From assembly GCF_016917755.1 (NCBI RefSeq), contig NZ_CP070326.1, positions 7,998,001 through 8,062,000 of the forward strand: a stretch of DNA of 64,000 bases, in the 5' to 3' direction. The stretch is from Streptomyces noursei (GTDB taxonomy: Bacteria > Actinomycetota > Actinomycetes > Streptomycetales > Streptomycetaceae). Below are positions 51,788-60,044 of this stretch, piece after piece (the first letter of the stretch is position 1; every line of letters starts with the position of its first letter). Made by a program: the position numbers and the translations under genes. Under the pieces are notes generated by a model. The model saw nothing but the letters and a program-made list of their open reading frames with translations. It did not search any database and was not told the origin of the DNA.

Positions 51788-53124
51788 CGGGCCTCTTCCA
51801 GTGGCAGGGTGCCGGCGGGCGAGGCGGCGGGCGCGTCGGCGCCGGAGGCGACCGGGGCGGTGCCACCGGCCGGGTCCCGGGGCGCGTCGGCGCGTCGTCC
51901 GGTCCACCACAGCGCCACGGCGAGCGGGACCAGTCCGACGGCTTGGAGGATGCACAGGGTGCGCGGCGACAGATGGTCGCCGAGCGCGCCGAAGAGGAGC
52001 GAGGACAGCGGGAAGGTCGCGCCGAGCAGGGCCTGCATCATGGCGAAGAAGCCGGGCTTGTCCGCCGCCGGGACCAGTCGTTGGAACAGCGCGACGAACC
52101 GCACCCCGATGGCTCCGACGCACCAGCCGGCGACGATCAGTGCCCCGACGATCGCGGCCCCGTCGGCGAGCAGGCCCGGCGTCGCCAGGGCCGCGGCCAT
52201 CAGTCCCAGGCAGGCCCCGCCGACGGCCGTGGGCGATCCCGGCAGCCGGGCACCGGTGAACGACCCGAGCAGGGTGCCGATGCCCAGGGCCGCCTCCAGG
52301 GCGGCCACCGTGGAGCCCTGTGCGTGCAGTACCGCCCGTGTGTACAGGGGCATGACGACGTAGAGGGCGGTGGTGAAGAGGTTCACCGCGGCGAAGCAGA
52401 GCAGCACCCGCCGGATGAAGGGGTGGTCCTTGAGGATCTGACGCAGCGTCCGCCGGGGTGCCAGTGCCGGGTCCGCCGACGCGGTGGCGGGCTCCGGTGC
52501 CGCGGCGTTCCGGGGGAAGCGGGTCAGGAACACCAGCGCGGCGGCGACGAGGTACGCGCCGGCGCAGCCGGAGACGATGCCGGTCAGGTCCCACGCGTCC
52601 ACGACGAGCGGGCCGAGGAGTCCGCCGGCCAGGCCGGCCAGGGACTGCGTGGCGAGTTCGAACCCGGTCGCGGCCTCGATGTCCGCGTCGTCGACGAGTT
52701 CGGGGACGGAGGTGGTCAGGCAGGGGTCGAAGAGTGCCTGGCAGCCCGCCAGCAACAGGGCGGCTCCGTAGGCCACGAGGGTGGGCGGCGGGGCGAGGTA
52801 CGTCCATCCGGCGGTGGCGGCGGCGACCAGGCCCGCGAGCGCGGAGCTGGCCCCCAGCACCGTGCGGTGCGGGCAGCGGGCGATGACGGTGGCCACCAGC
52901 GGGGCGAGCGCCACCGCGGGCAGGGTGCTCACCGCGAGGAACGCGCCCGAGGCGAGGCCGCGGTCGCCGTCGGCCGCGATGGCGTGGCCGACCAGCCACC
53001 ACACCACACCCACCTGGAACATCCGGCCCGCGGCCTGGGTGAGCACCTGGGCGGCCCAGACGGCGCCGAAGGCCCGGTTGCGCAGGACGACGGGGAGTCG
53101 GGCCGGGGTCGAGGTCGGGGTCAT
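51784..53124 (-). CDS. MFS-family exporter
   Basis: 446 residues from ATG 53124, ATGA overlaps with both neighbours. About twelve membrane helices can be traced (for example VWAAQVLTQAAGRMFQVGVV, VALAPLVATVIARCPHRTVL with the cytoplasmic basic loop, LALGIGTLL-like segment, GALIVAGWCVGAIGVRFVAL). The enterobactin/macrolide-efflux type MFS pattern is likely. Encoded within the LuxE/LuxC operon, it probably exports the pathway product, giving self-protection. The tail beyond the last helix is Ala/Pro-rich. Confidence 0.85.
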   Translation of the reverse strand: MTPTSTPARLPVVLRNRAFGAVWAAQVLTQAAGRMFQVGVVWWLVGHAIAADGDRGLASGAFLAVSTLPAVALAPLVATVIARCPHRTVLGASSALAGLVAAATAGWTYLAPPPTLVAYGAALLLAGCQALFDPCLTTSVPELVDDADIEAATGFELATQSLAGLAGGLLGPLVVDAWDLTGIVSGCAGAYLVAAALVFLTRFPRNAAAPEPATASADPALAPRRTLRQILKDHPFIRRVLLCFAAVNLFTTALYVVMPLYTRAVLHAQGSTVAALEAALGIGTLLGSFTGARLPGSPTAVGGACLGLMAAALATPGLLADGAAIVGALIVAGWCVGAIGVRFVALFQRLVPAADKPGFFAMMQALLGATFPLSSLLFGALGDHLSPRTLCILQAVGLVPLAVALWWTGRRADAPRDPAGGTAPVASGADAPAASPAGTLPLEEAR

Positions 53125-54437
53125 GAGTGCGGCCGTTCGTCGATGACCCGCAGCAGCTTGCCGGTACGGGCGTTGACGGACAGCTCGCCGTGGCGGACCC
53201 ACTCGACGGCGATCGGGTGGATGCGTCCGGCGTCGGCTTCCGCGGCGTACATCGGCCGCGCCGCGAGGATCTCCTTGGCGACGGCGGCGGCGAGGTGCCG
53301 GAGCCCGGTCGGGTTCGCCTCGCCGACGGGGCTCACCTCGGTGGGCACATGGCAGCCGGGGACCGGTTCTCCGTCCACGGCCAGCCGCAGGACCAGCCCG
53401 TCCCGACCGTCCCAGCGGCGCACCACGAGTTGCATGCCGCTCACCCGACCGGTGGGGTCGGCGGCGCGCACCAGCTCGTGCACGTCCTGGGTGTAGAGGG
53501 AAACCGCGCCGATGCGCACGCCTTCTTCGGCCCGGCCGAGGATGCGGAAGTGCCCGGCGGCGACATCGGTCCACTCCGCCCGGTCGCCGACGGGGTACCG
53601 GATGATCGGCATCAGCCGCCGGCGCAGGTCCGTGACGACGATGCGGCCGGCGACGCCTTCGCGGGTCAGGGGCTCACCGGTGTTCTCGTCGAGGATCTCG
53701 ACGACGGTGTACGGCGTGAACGCGCGGTGGACGCGGGGGTCGGCCCCCGGTACGGCCTGTCCGAGGAGCCCGGAGTCGACGCCGGCGTAGCCGATGGAGC
53801 GGGCCTGTGCCTGCGGGAACGCCTTGCGCAGCAGGGGCAGTTGGTCCTCGTACAGTCCCTCGCCGCCGAAGAACAGGATCTGTACGGCGGGCAGTTGTCG
53901 CCCTTCGCGCACGAGATGGTCCGCGAGGCCGCAGAGCGTGGTCGTGGTGCCGGCGACGACGTCGACGTCGAATTCCTCCAGCGTGTGCACGGTCGACGCC
54001 AGTGGCGCGCCGCCACCGATCGGCAGTCGGACGTTGGCGACGGGTGCCCGGTGGAGGGAATCCAGGATGAAGGTGAAGCTGGCGTAGAGCTCGCCGGCGT
54101 AGAAGAGGTCGGCGACCCGGTGACCAGGACGGAGTCCGGCCTCGACCAGGCCACTGCCGAACGCGGAGGTGAATTCCCGCCATTCTTCACGGGTATAGAC
54201 GGAGAACTTCGGGGCGCCGGTCGTGCCGCCGCTCTTGAAAATCACCGCCTCGTCGATCGGTCCGGTCAAAAGGCGGTTCCGGCGTGGGGTGTTGGCTTGC
54301 CAGAATGTGTCGTGCGGGACCACCGGTATGGCGGTCAGCTCGTCCACGTGCTCCGGAAGATCCGCGTAGAGATCCCGGTAGAAGGGCGAGTTGTGACGCA
54401 CGAAGCGTATGAGATCCGTTAATTGTTGAACGGGCAT
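53121..54437 (-). CDS. PaaK-type AMP-dependent ligase
   Basis: 438 residues from ATG 54437 (AGGAAAG upstream). First gene of the operon. The adenylation P-loop is VIFKSGGTTGAPKFSVY (68-77), followed by FYAGELYASFTFI, the AMP-binding IGYAGVDSGLLGQA and IVVTDLRRRLMPIIRYPVGD (hinge). This is the phenylacetate-CoA-ligase superfamily, which activates aryl or acyl acids as AMP esters and often transfers them to CoA. A second, distinct PaaK domain is fused to LuxC in the last gene, so two different acids may be activated, or one acid at two steps. Confidence 0.87.
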   Translation of the reverse strand: MPVQQLTDLIRFVRHNSPFYRDLYADLPEHVDELTAIPVVPHDTFWQANTPRRNRLLTGPIDEAVIFKSGGTTGAPKFSVYTREEWREFTSAFGSGLVEAGLRPGHRVADLFYAGELYASFTFILDSLHRAPVANVRLPIGGGAPLASTVHTLEEFDVDVVAGTTTTLCGLADHLVREGRQLPAVQILFFGGEGLYEDQLPLLRKAFPQAQARSIGYAGVDSGLLGQAVPGADPRVHRAFTPYTVVEILDENTGEPLTREGVAGRIVVTDLRRRLMPIIRYPVGDRAEWTDVAAGHFRILGRAEEGVRIGAVSLYTQDVHELVRAADPTGRVSGMQLVVRRWDGRDGLVLRLAVDGEPVPGCHVPTEVSPVGEANPTGLRHLAAAVAKEILAARPMYAAEADAGRIHPIAVEWVRHGELSVNARTGKLLRVIDERPHS

Positions 54438-55097
54438 TGCTTTCCTGTTTTTCGCATTCAGAAGAACCGGTACCGCGGGGTGTGCGGCACCAGTTCCGGG
54501 CAGGGGGCGGCGGCAGAGGCTTCGGGGAAACCCGGTCAGGGCTGTCCCTGCGAAAACTCTCTGCACTGAGCGCTTCGACCGATGATGCTATGTCATGAGC
54601 GCAGCAACGGCTGACAATCGAAGCTCTCGCAAACGGATTTTTTGCCAATCACAATCGCCCTGGATGCCCCGCACGCCGAACCGGTTCCTTTGTTTCTGGT
54701 GACGTAGCTCACCACCCGCCATTTCGATGCGGAACGCATACGCGTCACCAAGTCCTTCTGGTAATTCTCGGGTTGCGCCGGTGGTAGACGGCGGATCGCG
54801 GCGGGGGTTCAGCGGTGCGGATGCCGACAGTGCCGTCTCCGCCGCAATCCGCGGGAAAGGCCGAAAGGCGCTCAATCCCGCAGGGCGAGTCCGCGCGCGT
54901 GCAGCGCCTCGGTCAGAATGCGCACCTCCTGACCGTCCTTCGTCACCGAGGCGAAGCCCTTGCCCCGCACGGTGAAGGCGGCCATGCCGAGGTGAGCCGG
55001 TGGGCGTCTTCGCCGGCGGGCCGCCGCGGTCGGCCGAGGTCGGTCACGGCTCCGGCGGCGACCGGACGGCGCGGCCCGGGCCGACTACCCTCGCAGC
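54438..55097. promoter_or_regulatory. Operon promoter region and divergent gap
   Basis: 660 bases between the PaaK start and the peptidase gene. The stretch 54560-54680 is notably A/T-richer than its surroundings (it includes a GGATTTTTTGCC run) and probably holds the operon promoter and upstream sites. The right end (about 54999-55097) should carry the peptidase promoter. A gene fragment lies inside. Confidence 0.5.
54872..54985 (-). pseudogene. Fragment resembling an MmcQ/YjbR-type DNA-binding-like protein
   Basis: 37 codons in good codon use read MAAFTVRGKGFASVTKDGQE then RILTEALHARGLALRD. Upstream codons in frame (PAHLG) extend the similarity. FRVRGKGFASL-type strands belong to the MmcQ/YjbR small-protein family. 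No start-to-end gene is seen; probably a leftover. Confidence 0.35.
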
Positions 55098-56198
55098 ATG
55101 ACGACGCACAAGACCGCCCGCGTGAGCATCGACGCGATGCTCGACGACCTCAGGACGCTCGTCGAGGTCGAGTCCCCCTCCCGCGATGTCGACGCCCTGA
55201 CGGCATCGGCCAAGGCCGTCGCCGGCGTCGTCGAGAGCCGCCTGGGCGGGCGGGCCGACCTCGTCGAGAGCGCGGCCGGGCCACATGTGCGCTGGTCGGG
55301 CGGTGGCGATCCCCGGGTGTTGATCCTCGGCCACCACGACACGGTCTTTCCGCTCGGCACGCTGGCACGACGCCCGTTCAGGGTCGACGGCGGCCGGGCG
55401 ACCGGCCCCGGGGTCTTCGACATGTTGGGCGGTCTGGTGCAGGCCCTGCACGGCCTGGCCTCGCTCGACGACCTGTCCGGCGTCGAGATCCTGGTGACCG
55501 CCGACGAGGAGGTCGGCTCCCACTCCTCACGGGCCCTCATCGAAGAACGCGCCCGGGCGTGCGGCGCCGTGCTGGTCTTCGAGGGCGCGGCCGAGGGCGG
55601 GGCCGTGAAGACCGGCCGCAAGGGCTGCGGCACGTTCCAGGTCGCCATCAGGGGCCGGGCCTCGCACGCCGGACTGGAGCCCGAGGCGGGGGTCAACGCC
55701 CTGGTCGAAGCGGCACACCAGGTCCTGCAGATCGCGGCACTGGGCCGTCCCGAGATCGGAACGACGGTCACCCCGACCGTCGCCTCCGCGGGCACCCTGG
55801 ACAACGTCGTCCCCGCCGAGGCGACCGTCGTCGTCGACGTCCGGGTCGAGTCGGCCGACGAGAAGGAGCGGGTCGAATCCGCCTTCGCGGCGCTGACCCC
55901 GCATCTCGACGGGGCGGAGATCACGGTTCGCGGAGCCGTCGGCCGCCCCCCGATGCCCGAGTCGGCATCGGCCGAACTCTTCGCCGTGGCACAGCAGTTG
56001 CTCCCGGGCCTCGAAGGCGCCGCGGTCGGCGGCGGGAGCGACGGCAACTTCACGGCCGCCCTGGGCGTGCCCACTCTCGACGGCCTGGGGGCGGTCGGGG
56101 GCGGCGCCCACGCCGACCACGAGTACCTGGTCATCGACGCCATGGCCGAGCGGGCGCACCTGGTGGCCGGGCTGGTGAACGCGATCCGCCGCAGGTAG
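55098..56198 (+). CDS. M20-family metallopeptidase (carboxypeptidase G2-like)
   Basis: 366 residues from ATG 55098. M20 fold: VLILGHHDTVFPLGTLARRP with the first metal His/Asp, VFDMLGGLVQALHG (Asp), ILVTADEEVGSHSSRALIEE (catalytic Glu pair), RGRASHAGLEPEAGVNALVE (dimerisation domain) and GGGAHADHEYLVI (last His). No signal peptide. The family removes C-terminal Glu or N-acyl groups from small peptides or amides. Divergent from the LuxC/LuxE operon; a role in removing a protecting group from its product is possible but only inferred from position. Confidence 0.85.
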   Translation: MTTHKTARVSIDAMLDDLRTLVEVESPSRDVDALTASAKAVAGVVESRLGGRADLVESAAGPHVRWSGGGDPRVLILGHHDTVFPLGTLARRPFRVDGGRATGPGVFDMLGGLVQALHGLASLDDLSGVEILVTADEEVGSHSSRALIEERARACGAVLVFEGAAEGGAVKTGRKGCGTFQVAIRGRASHAGLEPEAGVNALVEAAHQVLQIAALGRPEIGTTVTPTVASAGTLDNVVPAEATVVVDVRVESADEKERVESAFAALTPHLDGAEITVRGAVGRPPMPESASAELFAVAQQLLPGLEGAAVGGGSDGNFTAALGVPTLDGLGAVGGGAHADHEYLVIDAMAERAHLVAGLVNAIRRR

Positions 56199-56207
56199 GT
56201 CCCGTCC

Positions 56208-56249
56208 CCCGCCGGCCACGGCGTCCCCTCGGGCGCGGTGGCCGGCGGG
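56208..56249. terminator. Hairpin terminator between convergent genes
   Basis: CCCGCCGGCCAC (56208-56219) pairs perfectly with GTGGCCGGCGGG (56238-56249), 18-base loop, between the M20 peptidase and GNAT genes. Confidence 0.75.
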
Positions 56250-56286
56250 CTGCGGCGCGAGCGCGCCACCGCCGTTCCGGTACGGG

Positions 56287-56910
56287 TCAGATGTCGCCCT
56301 GCACGAGCGCGTGCAGATGCTCGTCGTGCCATCCGTCCGCGTGCAACAGGGCGCTGCGCATGGTGCCTTCGAGGGAGTACCCGGCCTTGGTCGCGACCCG
56401 GCAGGACGCCTGGTTGGCCACCGAGTGGCACAGGCGCAGTCGGTGCAGCCCCAGGTCGTCGAGTGCCCACCGGCTCACGCGTCGGGTGGCCTCCACCATG
56501 ACACCGCCGCCGCGGGCCGCGGGCAGGATCCAGTAGAGGATCTCGGCGCTGCCGCCCGCCAGGTCGATGTCGCCCCAGCCGATCAGCCCCATGGCCTCGC
56601 CGCCCGGTCGGGCGAGGGCCCAGATGGCGCTCTGCTCGGCCCGCCAGCGGTCGTGCATGCGCTCGATCCGTTGGCGGGCCTCATCCGGCGTGTCCACCAG
56701 CAGGCGGTTCCACTGCCGGATCGCCGGATCCCGGCCGGCGGCCGCCAGGGCTTCGGCGTCCGAACGGTGCCAGGGACGCAGCTGCCAACCGTTCGGCAGG
56801 TCGAGCACCGGCTGAGCGGTCGCGGCCATCCGACCTGCGGGGACGACCGCCGGTATGGCGCCCGGCGAGGTGGTCGGAGGGCCGGTCGGTGGGGGCGCGC
56901 TGGAGGTCAT
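56287..56910 (-). CDS. GNAT-family N-acetyltransferase (RimJ-like)
   Basis: 207 residues from ATG 56910. RimJ/RimL-type pattern: WQLRPWHRSDAEALAAAGRD, AILALARPGGEAMGLIGWGD-like strands, AEILYWILPAARGGGVMVEA with the acetyl-CoA loop, and HRLRLCHSVANQASCRVATK. These enzymes acetylate the N-terminus of ribosomal proteins or small amines. It stands alone, divergent from a TetR gene. Confidence 0.82.
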   Translation of the reverse strand: MTSSAPPPTGPPTTSPGAIPAVVPAGRMAATAQPVLDLPNGWQLRPWHRSDAEALAAAGRDPAIRQWNRLLVDTPDEARQRIERMHDRWRAEQSAIWALARPGGEAMGLIGWGDIDLAGGSAEILYWILPAARGGGVMVEATRRVSRWALDDLGLHRLRLCHSVANQASCRVATKAGYSLEGTMRSALLHADGWHDEHLHALVQGDI

Positions 56911-57012
56911 CGCGGCATCGTGCCACAACCTCGTTCGACACGACGCCTGTTGCCCGGCAACGGCTCCGTTTCGGCGTCGGACGTCGTCGGCCACGGGCCC
57001 CACTGGACAGCG

Positions 57013-57050
57013 TTTGACCGGTCGGCTAAATTTTTGGCCATGCGGTCAGA
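57013..57050. promoter_or_regulatory. Inverted repeat overlapping the TetR start
   Basis: TTTGACCG (57013-57020) is inverted as CGGTCAGA (57043-57050), one mismatch, around an A/T-rich centre (CTAAATTTTTGG). The right arm overlaps the ATG at 57040. Candidate autoregulatory operator of the TetR protein. Confidence 0.5.
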
Positions 57051-57714
57051 AATTGATCCAAGTGGCCAGCCCGGCAACGGGGAGAGCACATCGACGGAGC
57101 CGGAACGCTCGCTCATCGAGAAGGTGCGACGGGCCCAGATCATCGAGGCAGCCATCGACGTCATCGCGGTACGGGGGTTCGCGAAGGCGTCGATGGCACA
57201 GATCGCCGAGCGGGCCGGCGTCAGCAAGGGCGTGATCTCGTATCACTTCGCCGGCAAGAACGAGTTGATCGAGCGGACCGTCGAGCAGATCTACGACCGT
57301 CTCGGCACCTTCGTCGCGTCCCGCCTCGCCGCAGAGGGCGAGACCGGCACCGCCGCGTGGTTGCGCATCTACATCGGGTCGCTCGCGGAGCACATGGCCG
57401 ACCACCGGACCCAACTCATCGCCCTCGGCGAGATCTTCACGCAGTTCCGCACCGAGAACGGTGAGCTCCGCTACGGCATCGCCTCCAGCGAGTCGCTCTT
57501 CGCCCACCTGGAAGAGGTCTTCCGGGCGGGCCAACAGCGCGGGGAACTGCGCGCGTTCGACGTCCGGGTGATGGCCGTCAGCCTCCAGGCCGCGATCGAC
57601 GACATGTTCGCGTACTGGAGCGTCCACCCCGACCACGACCTCGCGGCGCACGCCCGCGAACTCACCGACCTGTTCTGGCACGCCACCAGGGCCGAGGGTC
57701 GGGCCGATTCCTGA
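57040..57714 (+). CDS. TetR-family transcriptional regulator
   Basis: 224 residues from ATG 57040, no clear ribosome site so leaderless or weak translation is possible. Helix-turn-helix: RRAQIIEAAIDVIAVRGFAK, SMAQIAERAGVSKGVISYHF. Typical TetR ligand-domain helices follow. The next gene on the same strand (acyltransferase-3, gap 25 bases) is probably in the same operon and a target. Confidence 0.85.
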   Translation: MRSEIDPSGQPGNGESTSTEPERSLIEKVRRAQIIEAAIDVIAVRGFAKASMAQIAERAGVSKGVISYHFAGKNELIERTVEQIYDRLGTFVASRLAAEGETGTAAWLRIYIGSLAEHMADHRTQLIALGEIFTQFRTENGELRYGIASSESLFAHLEEVFRAGQQRGELRAFDVRVMAVSLQAAIDDMFAYWSVHPDHDLAAHARELTDLFWHATRAEGRADS

Positions 57715-57739
57715 ACCACACCGAACGGGGGAAAGTTCC

Positions 57740-58930
57740 ATGGCACATGACCTCGGGCGCACGGTGGCGCCCGCCCACACCGCGGGCCCCCCGCGCCCGC
57801 GCCTGTACTACATCGACAATCTGCGCATCGCCCTGACGGCCCTGGTGGTGCTGCACCACATCGCCGTCACCTACGGCAACATCCCGGTCTGGTACTACAC
57901 CGAGCCCGCCAAGGACGGGACCGGGCTGATCCTGGACGCCTTCGTCGTGCTCAACCAGGCGTTCTTCATGGGCTTCTTCTTCATGATCGCCGGGTACTTC
58001 ACACCGGCGTCCTTCGACCGCAAGGGGGCACGCCCCTTCCTCCGGGACCGCCTCAAGCGGCTCGGCATCCCGCTGCTCGCCTTCCTGCTCCTGATACGTC
58101 CCCTGACGGGCCTCGACGGGTACTTCCAGCTCAAGACGGCCCTCGCCGAGCACGGTGAGTCCCTCCCCTACTGGTTCTACTACCTGGTGAGTTGGGACCC
58201 GGGCCCACTGTGGTTCGCGGAAGTGCTGCTGGTGTTCGCCGTGCTCTACGCCCTCGTCCGGCGTCGGGCCGCGCGCCGCGCCCAGGTCACGGCCGACGCG
58301 GCGGCGCCCGGTCGGCCGGCACCGCGGCCGCTGCGACCGCGCGCGATCGTGCTCTTCACCGTGGCCCTCGCCCTGGCCACCTACGGATGGCGCATCCTCG
58401 TGCCGGCCGGCGTCTACGTCCCGGTCCTCGGGCTGCCCACCCCCAGCTATCTCATGCAGTACGCGAGCTTCTTCGTGGTGGGCGTCCTCGCGCACCGCCG
58501 CGGCTGGCCGGGGACCCTCTCCCGCCGTACGGGACGGGTGGGCTTCGCCGTCGCGACCGTCGCCACCCTCGCCTACCTCCCGGTCATCGTCACGGCGAAG
58601 AGCGGGGCGACCGACGGACACGGCACATGGCAGTCGCTGGCCGCGGCCGCCTGGGAGTCGACGTTCGCGATCGGCATGGTCCTGGGCCTGACCGTGCTCT
58701 TCCGCGAACGCCTCAACCGCCAGGGGCCGAAGGCCGCGTTCCTCTCCCGCCACGCCTTCGGGGTCTACGTCCTGCACGCGCTGGTGCTGGTCGGACTGGG
58801 GCATGCCTTCAGCTGGCTGCACGCGCCGGCCATCGCCAAGTTCGCCATCGTCGCCGTGGTCGCACTGCCGCTGTGCTGGGCCGTGGCCTATGTGGTCCGC
58901 CGGCTACCGCGGGTCGACCGGGTGCTCTGA
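57740..58930 (+). CDS. Acyltransferase-3-family membrane protein
   Basis: 396 residues from ATG 57740 (GGGGGAAAG upstream). About ten membrane helices. The start YYIDNLRIALTALVVLHHIA contains the catalytic-type His of acyltransferase-3; FFFMIAGYFTPASFDRKGAR and SFFVVGVLAHRRGWPGTLSR follow. The family O-acetylates or acylates cell-surface sugars or small metabolites. It follows a TetR gene by 25 bases and ends at a strong hairpin, so TetR-acyltransferase is a two-gene operon with export- or resistance-type logic. Confidence 0.83.
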   Translation: MAHDLGRTVAPAHTAGPPRPRLYYIDNLRIALTALVVLHHIAVTYGNIPVWYYTEPAKDGTGLILDAFVVLNQAFFMGFFFMIAGYFTPASFDRKGARPFLRDRLKRLGIPLLAFLLLIRPLTGLDGYFQLKTALAEHGESLPYWFYYLVSWDPGPLWFAEVLLVFAVLYALVRRRAARRAQVTADAAAPGRPAPRPLRPRAIVLFTVALALATYGWRILVPAGVYVPVLGLPTPSYLMQYASFFVVGVLAHRRGWPGTLSRRTGRVGFAVATVATLAYLPVIVTAKSGATDGHGTWQSLAAAAWESTFAIGMVLGLTVLFRERLNRQGPKAAFLSRHAFGVYVLHALVLVGLGHAFSWLHAPAIAKFAIVAVVALPLCWAVAYVVRRLPRVDRVL

Positions 58931-58951
58931 CCGGGTGCTCCAGGGCGACAT

Positions 58952-58989
58952 CGACGGCCTGTCGGGGATCGGTCCCCGGCAGGCCGTCG
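58952..58989. terminator. Hairpin terminator, about 17-bp stem
   Basis: CGACGGCCTGTCGGGGA (58952-58968) pairs with 58973-58989 with one G-T pair and a four-base loop. It lies after the acyltransferase gene and before the convergent methyltransferase. Confidence 0.8.
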
Positions 58990-59127
58990 CGGCTGTGGCG
59001 CCCACCGCACCCCTGCCGACCCGACTCGTTCCGCTCCGCGTCCCGCCGCGACGACGCACCGCCAGCCATGCCGCTCCCGCCCCCGCGCAGGCGAGCGCGG
59101 TCACTGCGAGCGCCGGGCCGCCGTAGG

Positions 59128-59913
59128 TCACCGCGCGCCGGAGCACCGGCGCGGCCGCGTACCCCGTGCCGGCCTCGGCGCCGGGAGGGCGGGCAGGGGG
59201 CGTCGGAGTTGCCAGACCCTCGCCGGGGGCAGGTTGGTCCAGATCGTGCGGCAGTCCGTGGCGTAGCGGCGCTGGTAGGCGTCCATGACCTCGTCGACGG
59301 CTCGGTGCCGGCGGGCCTGGGGCGGTGCGGCCAGTACGGCGCGGGCCTTACGGGTGCCACGGTAGGCCAAGTAGGTGAGGGTGCCTCCGGGGCGGAGCAG
59401 CTCCAGATACCGGTTCATGATCGTCTCCACCTGATCGGGAGCGAAGTTGGTCAGGGGCAGGCCGGAGACGATGACGTCGTAGCGCCGGGTGACGTCCAGG
59501 TGCTCGACGCCGGTGTGGTGGACGTGGACCCGTGCGGGTGCGTCGGCGAGCCGGGGAGCGGTGGTGACGAGGTGCCTCAGGCGGGCGGCGAAGCGGGGGT
59601 TGGCCTCGACGACGTCCAGGTGACTGCCCGCTGGCAGATGGGCGATCACGGCGCGGGTGACCGCTCCGGTACCGGCCCCCGCCTCCAGGACGGTCAGTGG
59701 TTGCGGCGCCCGGGCGCGCACCGGCGCGGTCAGCGTGCGGGCCAGGGCCTTGCCGCTGGGGGCCACGGCGCCGGTGGTGCGCATGTCGCGGACGGCTTCG
59801 AGCAGGAACACCCCGCTCTCGGCGAAGCGTCGGGCCGGGATGCGGTCGGGCGAGCGGTCGGCCGAGCGATCCGGCGAAGGGACACGGGCGGACGAGGAGA
59901 TACGGGATTCCAT
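59128..59913 (-). CDS. Class I SAM-dependent methyltransferase, phospholipid-methyltransferase-like
   Basis: 261 residues from ATG 59913. SAM motif I is TVLEAGAGTGAVTRAVIAHL, then HLDVVEANPRFAARLRHLVT, YDVIVSGLPLTNFAPDQVET and LRPGGTLTYLAYRG. The FLLEAVRDMRTTGAVAPSGK N-terminus and SGLPLTNF block are typical of PmtA-type phosphatidylethanolamine or rRNA-adenine-like methyltransferases. Membrane-lipid methylation is the likely role. Divergent from the two-component system genes. Confidence 0.78.
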   Translation of the reverse strand: MESRISSSARVPSPDRSADRSPDRIPARRFAESGVFLLEAVRDMRTTGAVAPSGKALARTLTAPVRARAPQPLTVLEAGAGTGAVTRAVIAHLPAGSHLDVVEANPRFAARLRHLVTTAPRLADAPARVHVHHTGVEHLDVTRRYDVIVSGLPLTNFAPDQVETIMNRYLELLRPGGTLTYLAYRGTRKARAVLAAPPQARRHRAVDEVMDAYQRRYATDCRTIWTNLPPARVWQLRRPLPALPAPRPARGTRPRRCSGAR

Positions 59914-60044
59914 GACGGCGACGCTAGGGAGCCTCCGCGGCCGACGGACCCGCCGTCGTGCGACGGCGGCATCGACGAAAGTAGGGGGTCTCGACGGCGG
60001 ATCGTCGCAAGTGGCGGGCGCCGCCGGCCACTTAGGATTTCGGA

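Noticed and set aside
58904..59146. Leftward frame starting with a hydrophobic segment (VTYGGPALAVTALACAGAGA)
   Set aside because: It overlaps the end of the methyltransferase gene, runs through a terminator hairpin and ends inside the acyltransferase gene on the other strand. Probably chance or a small remnant.
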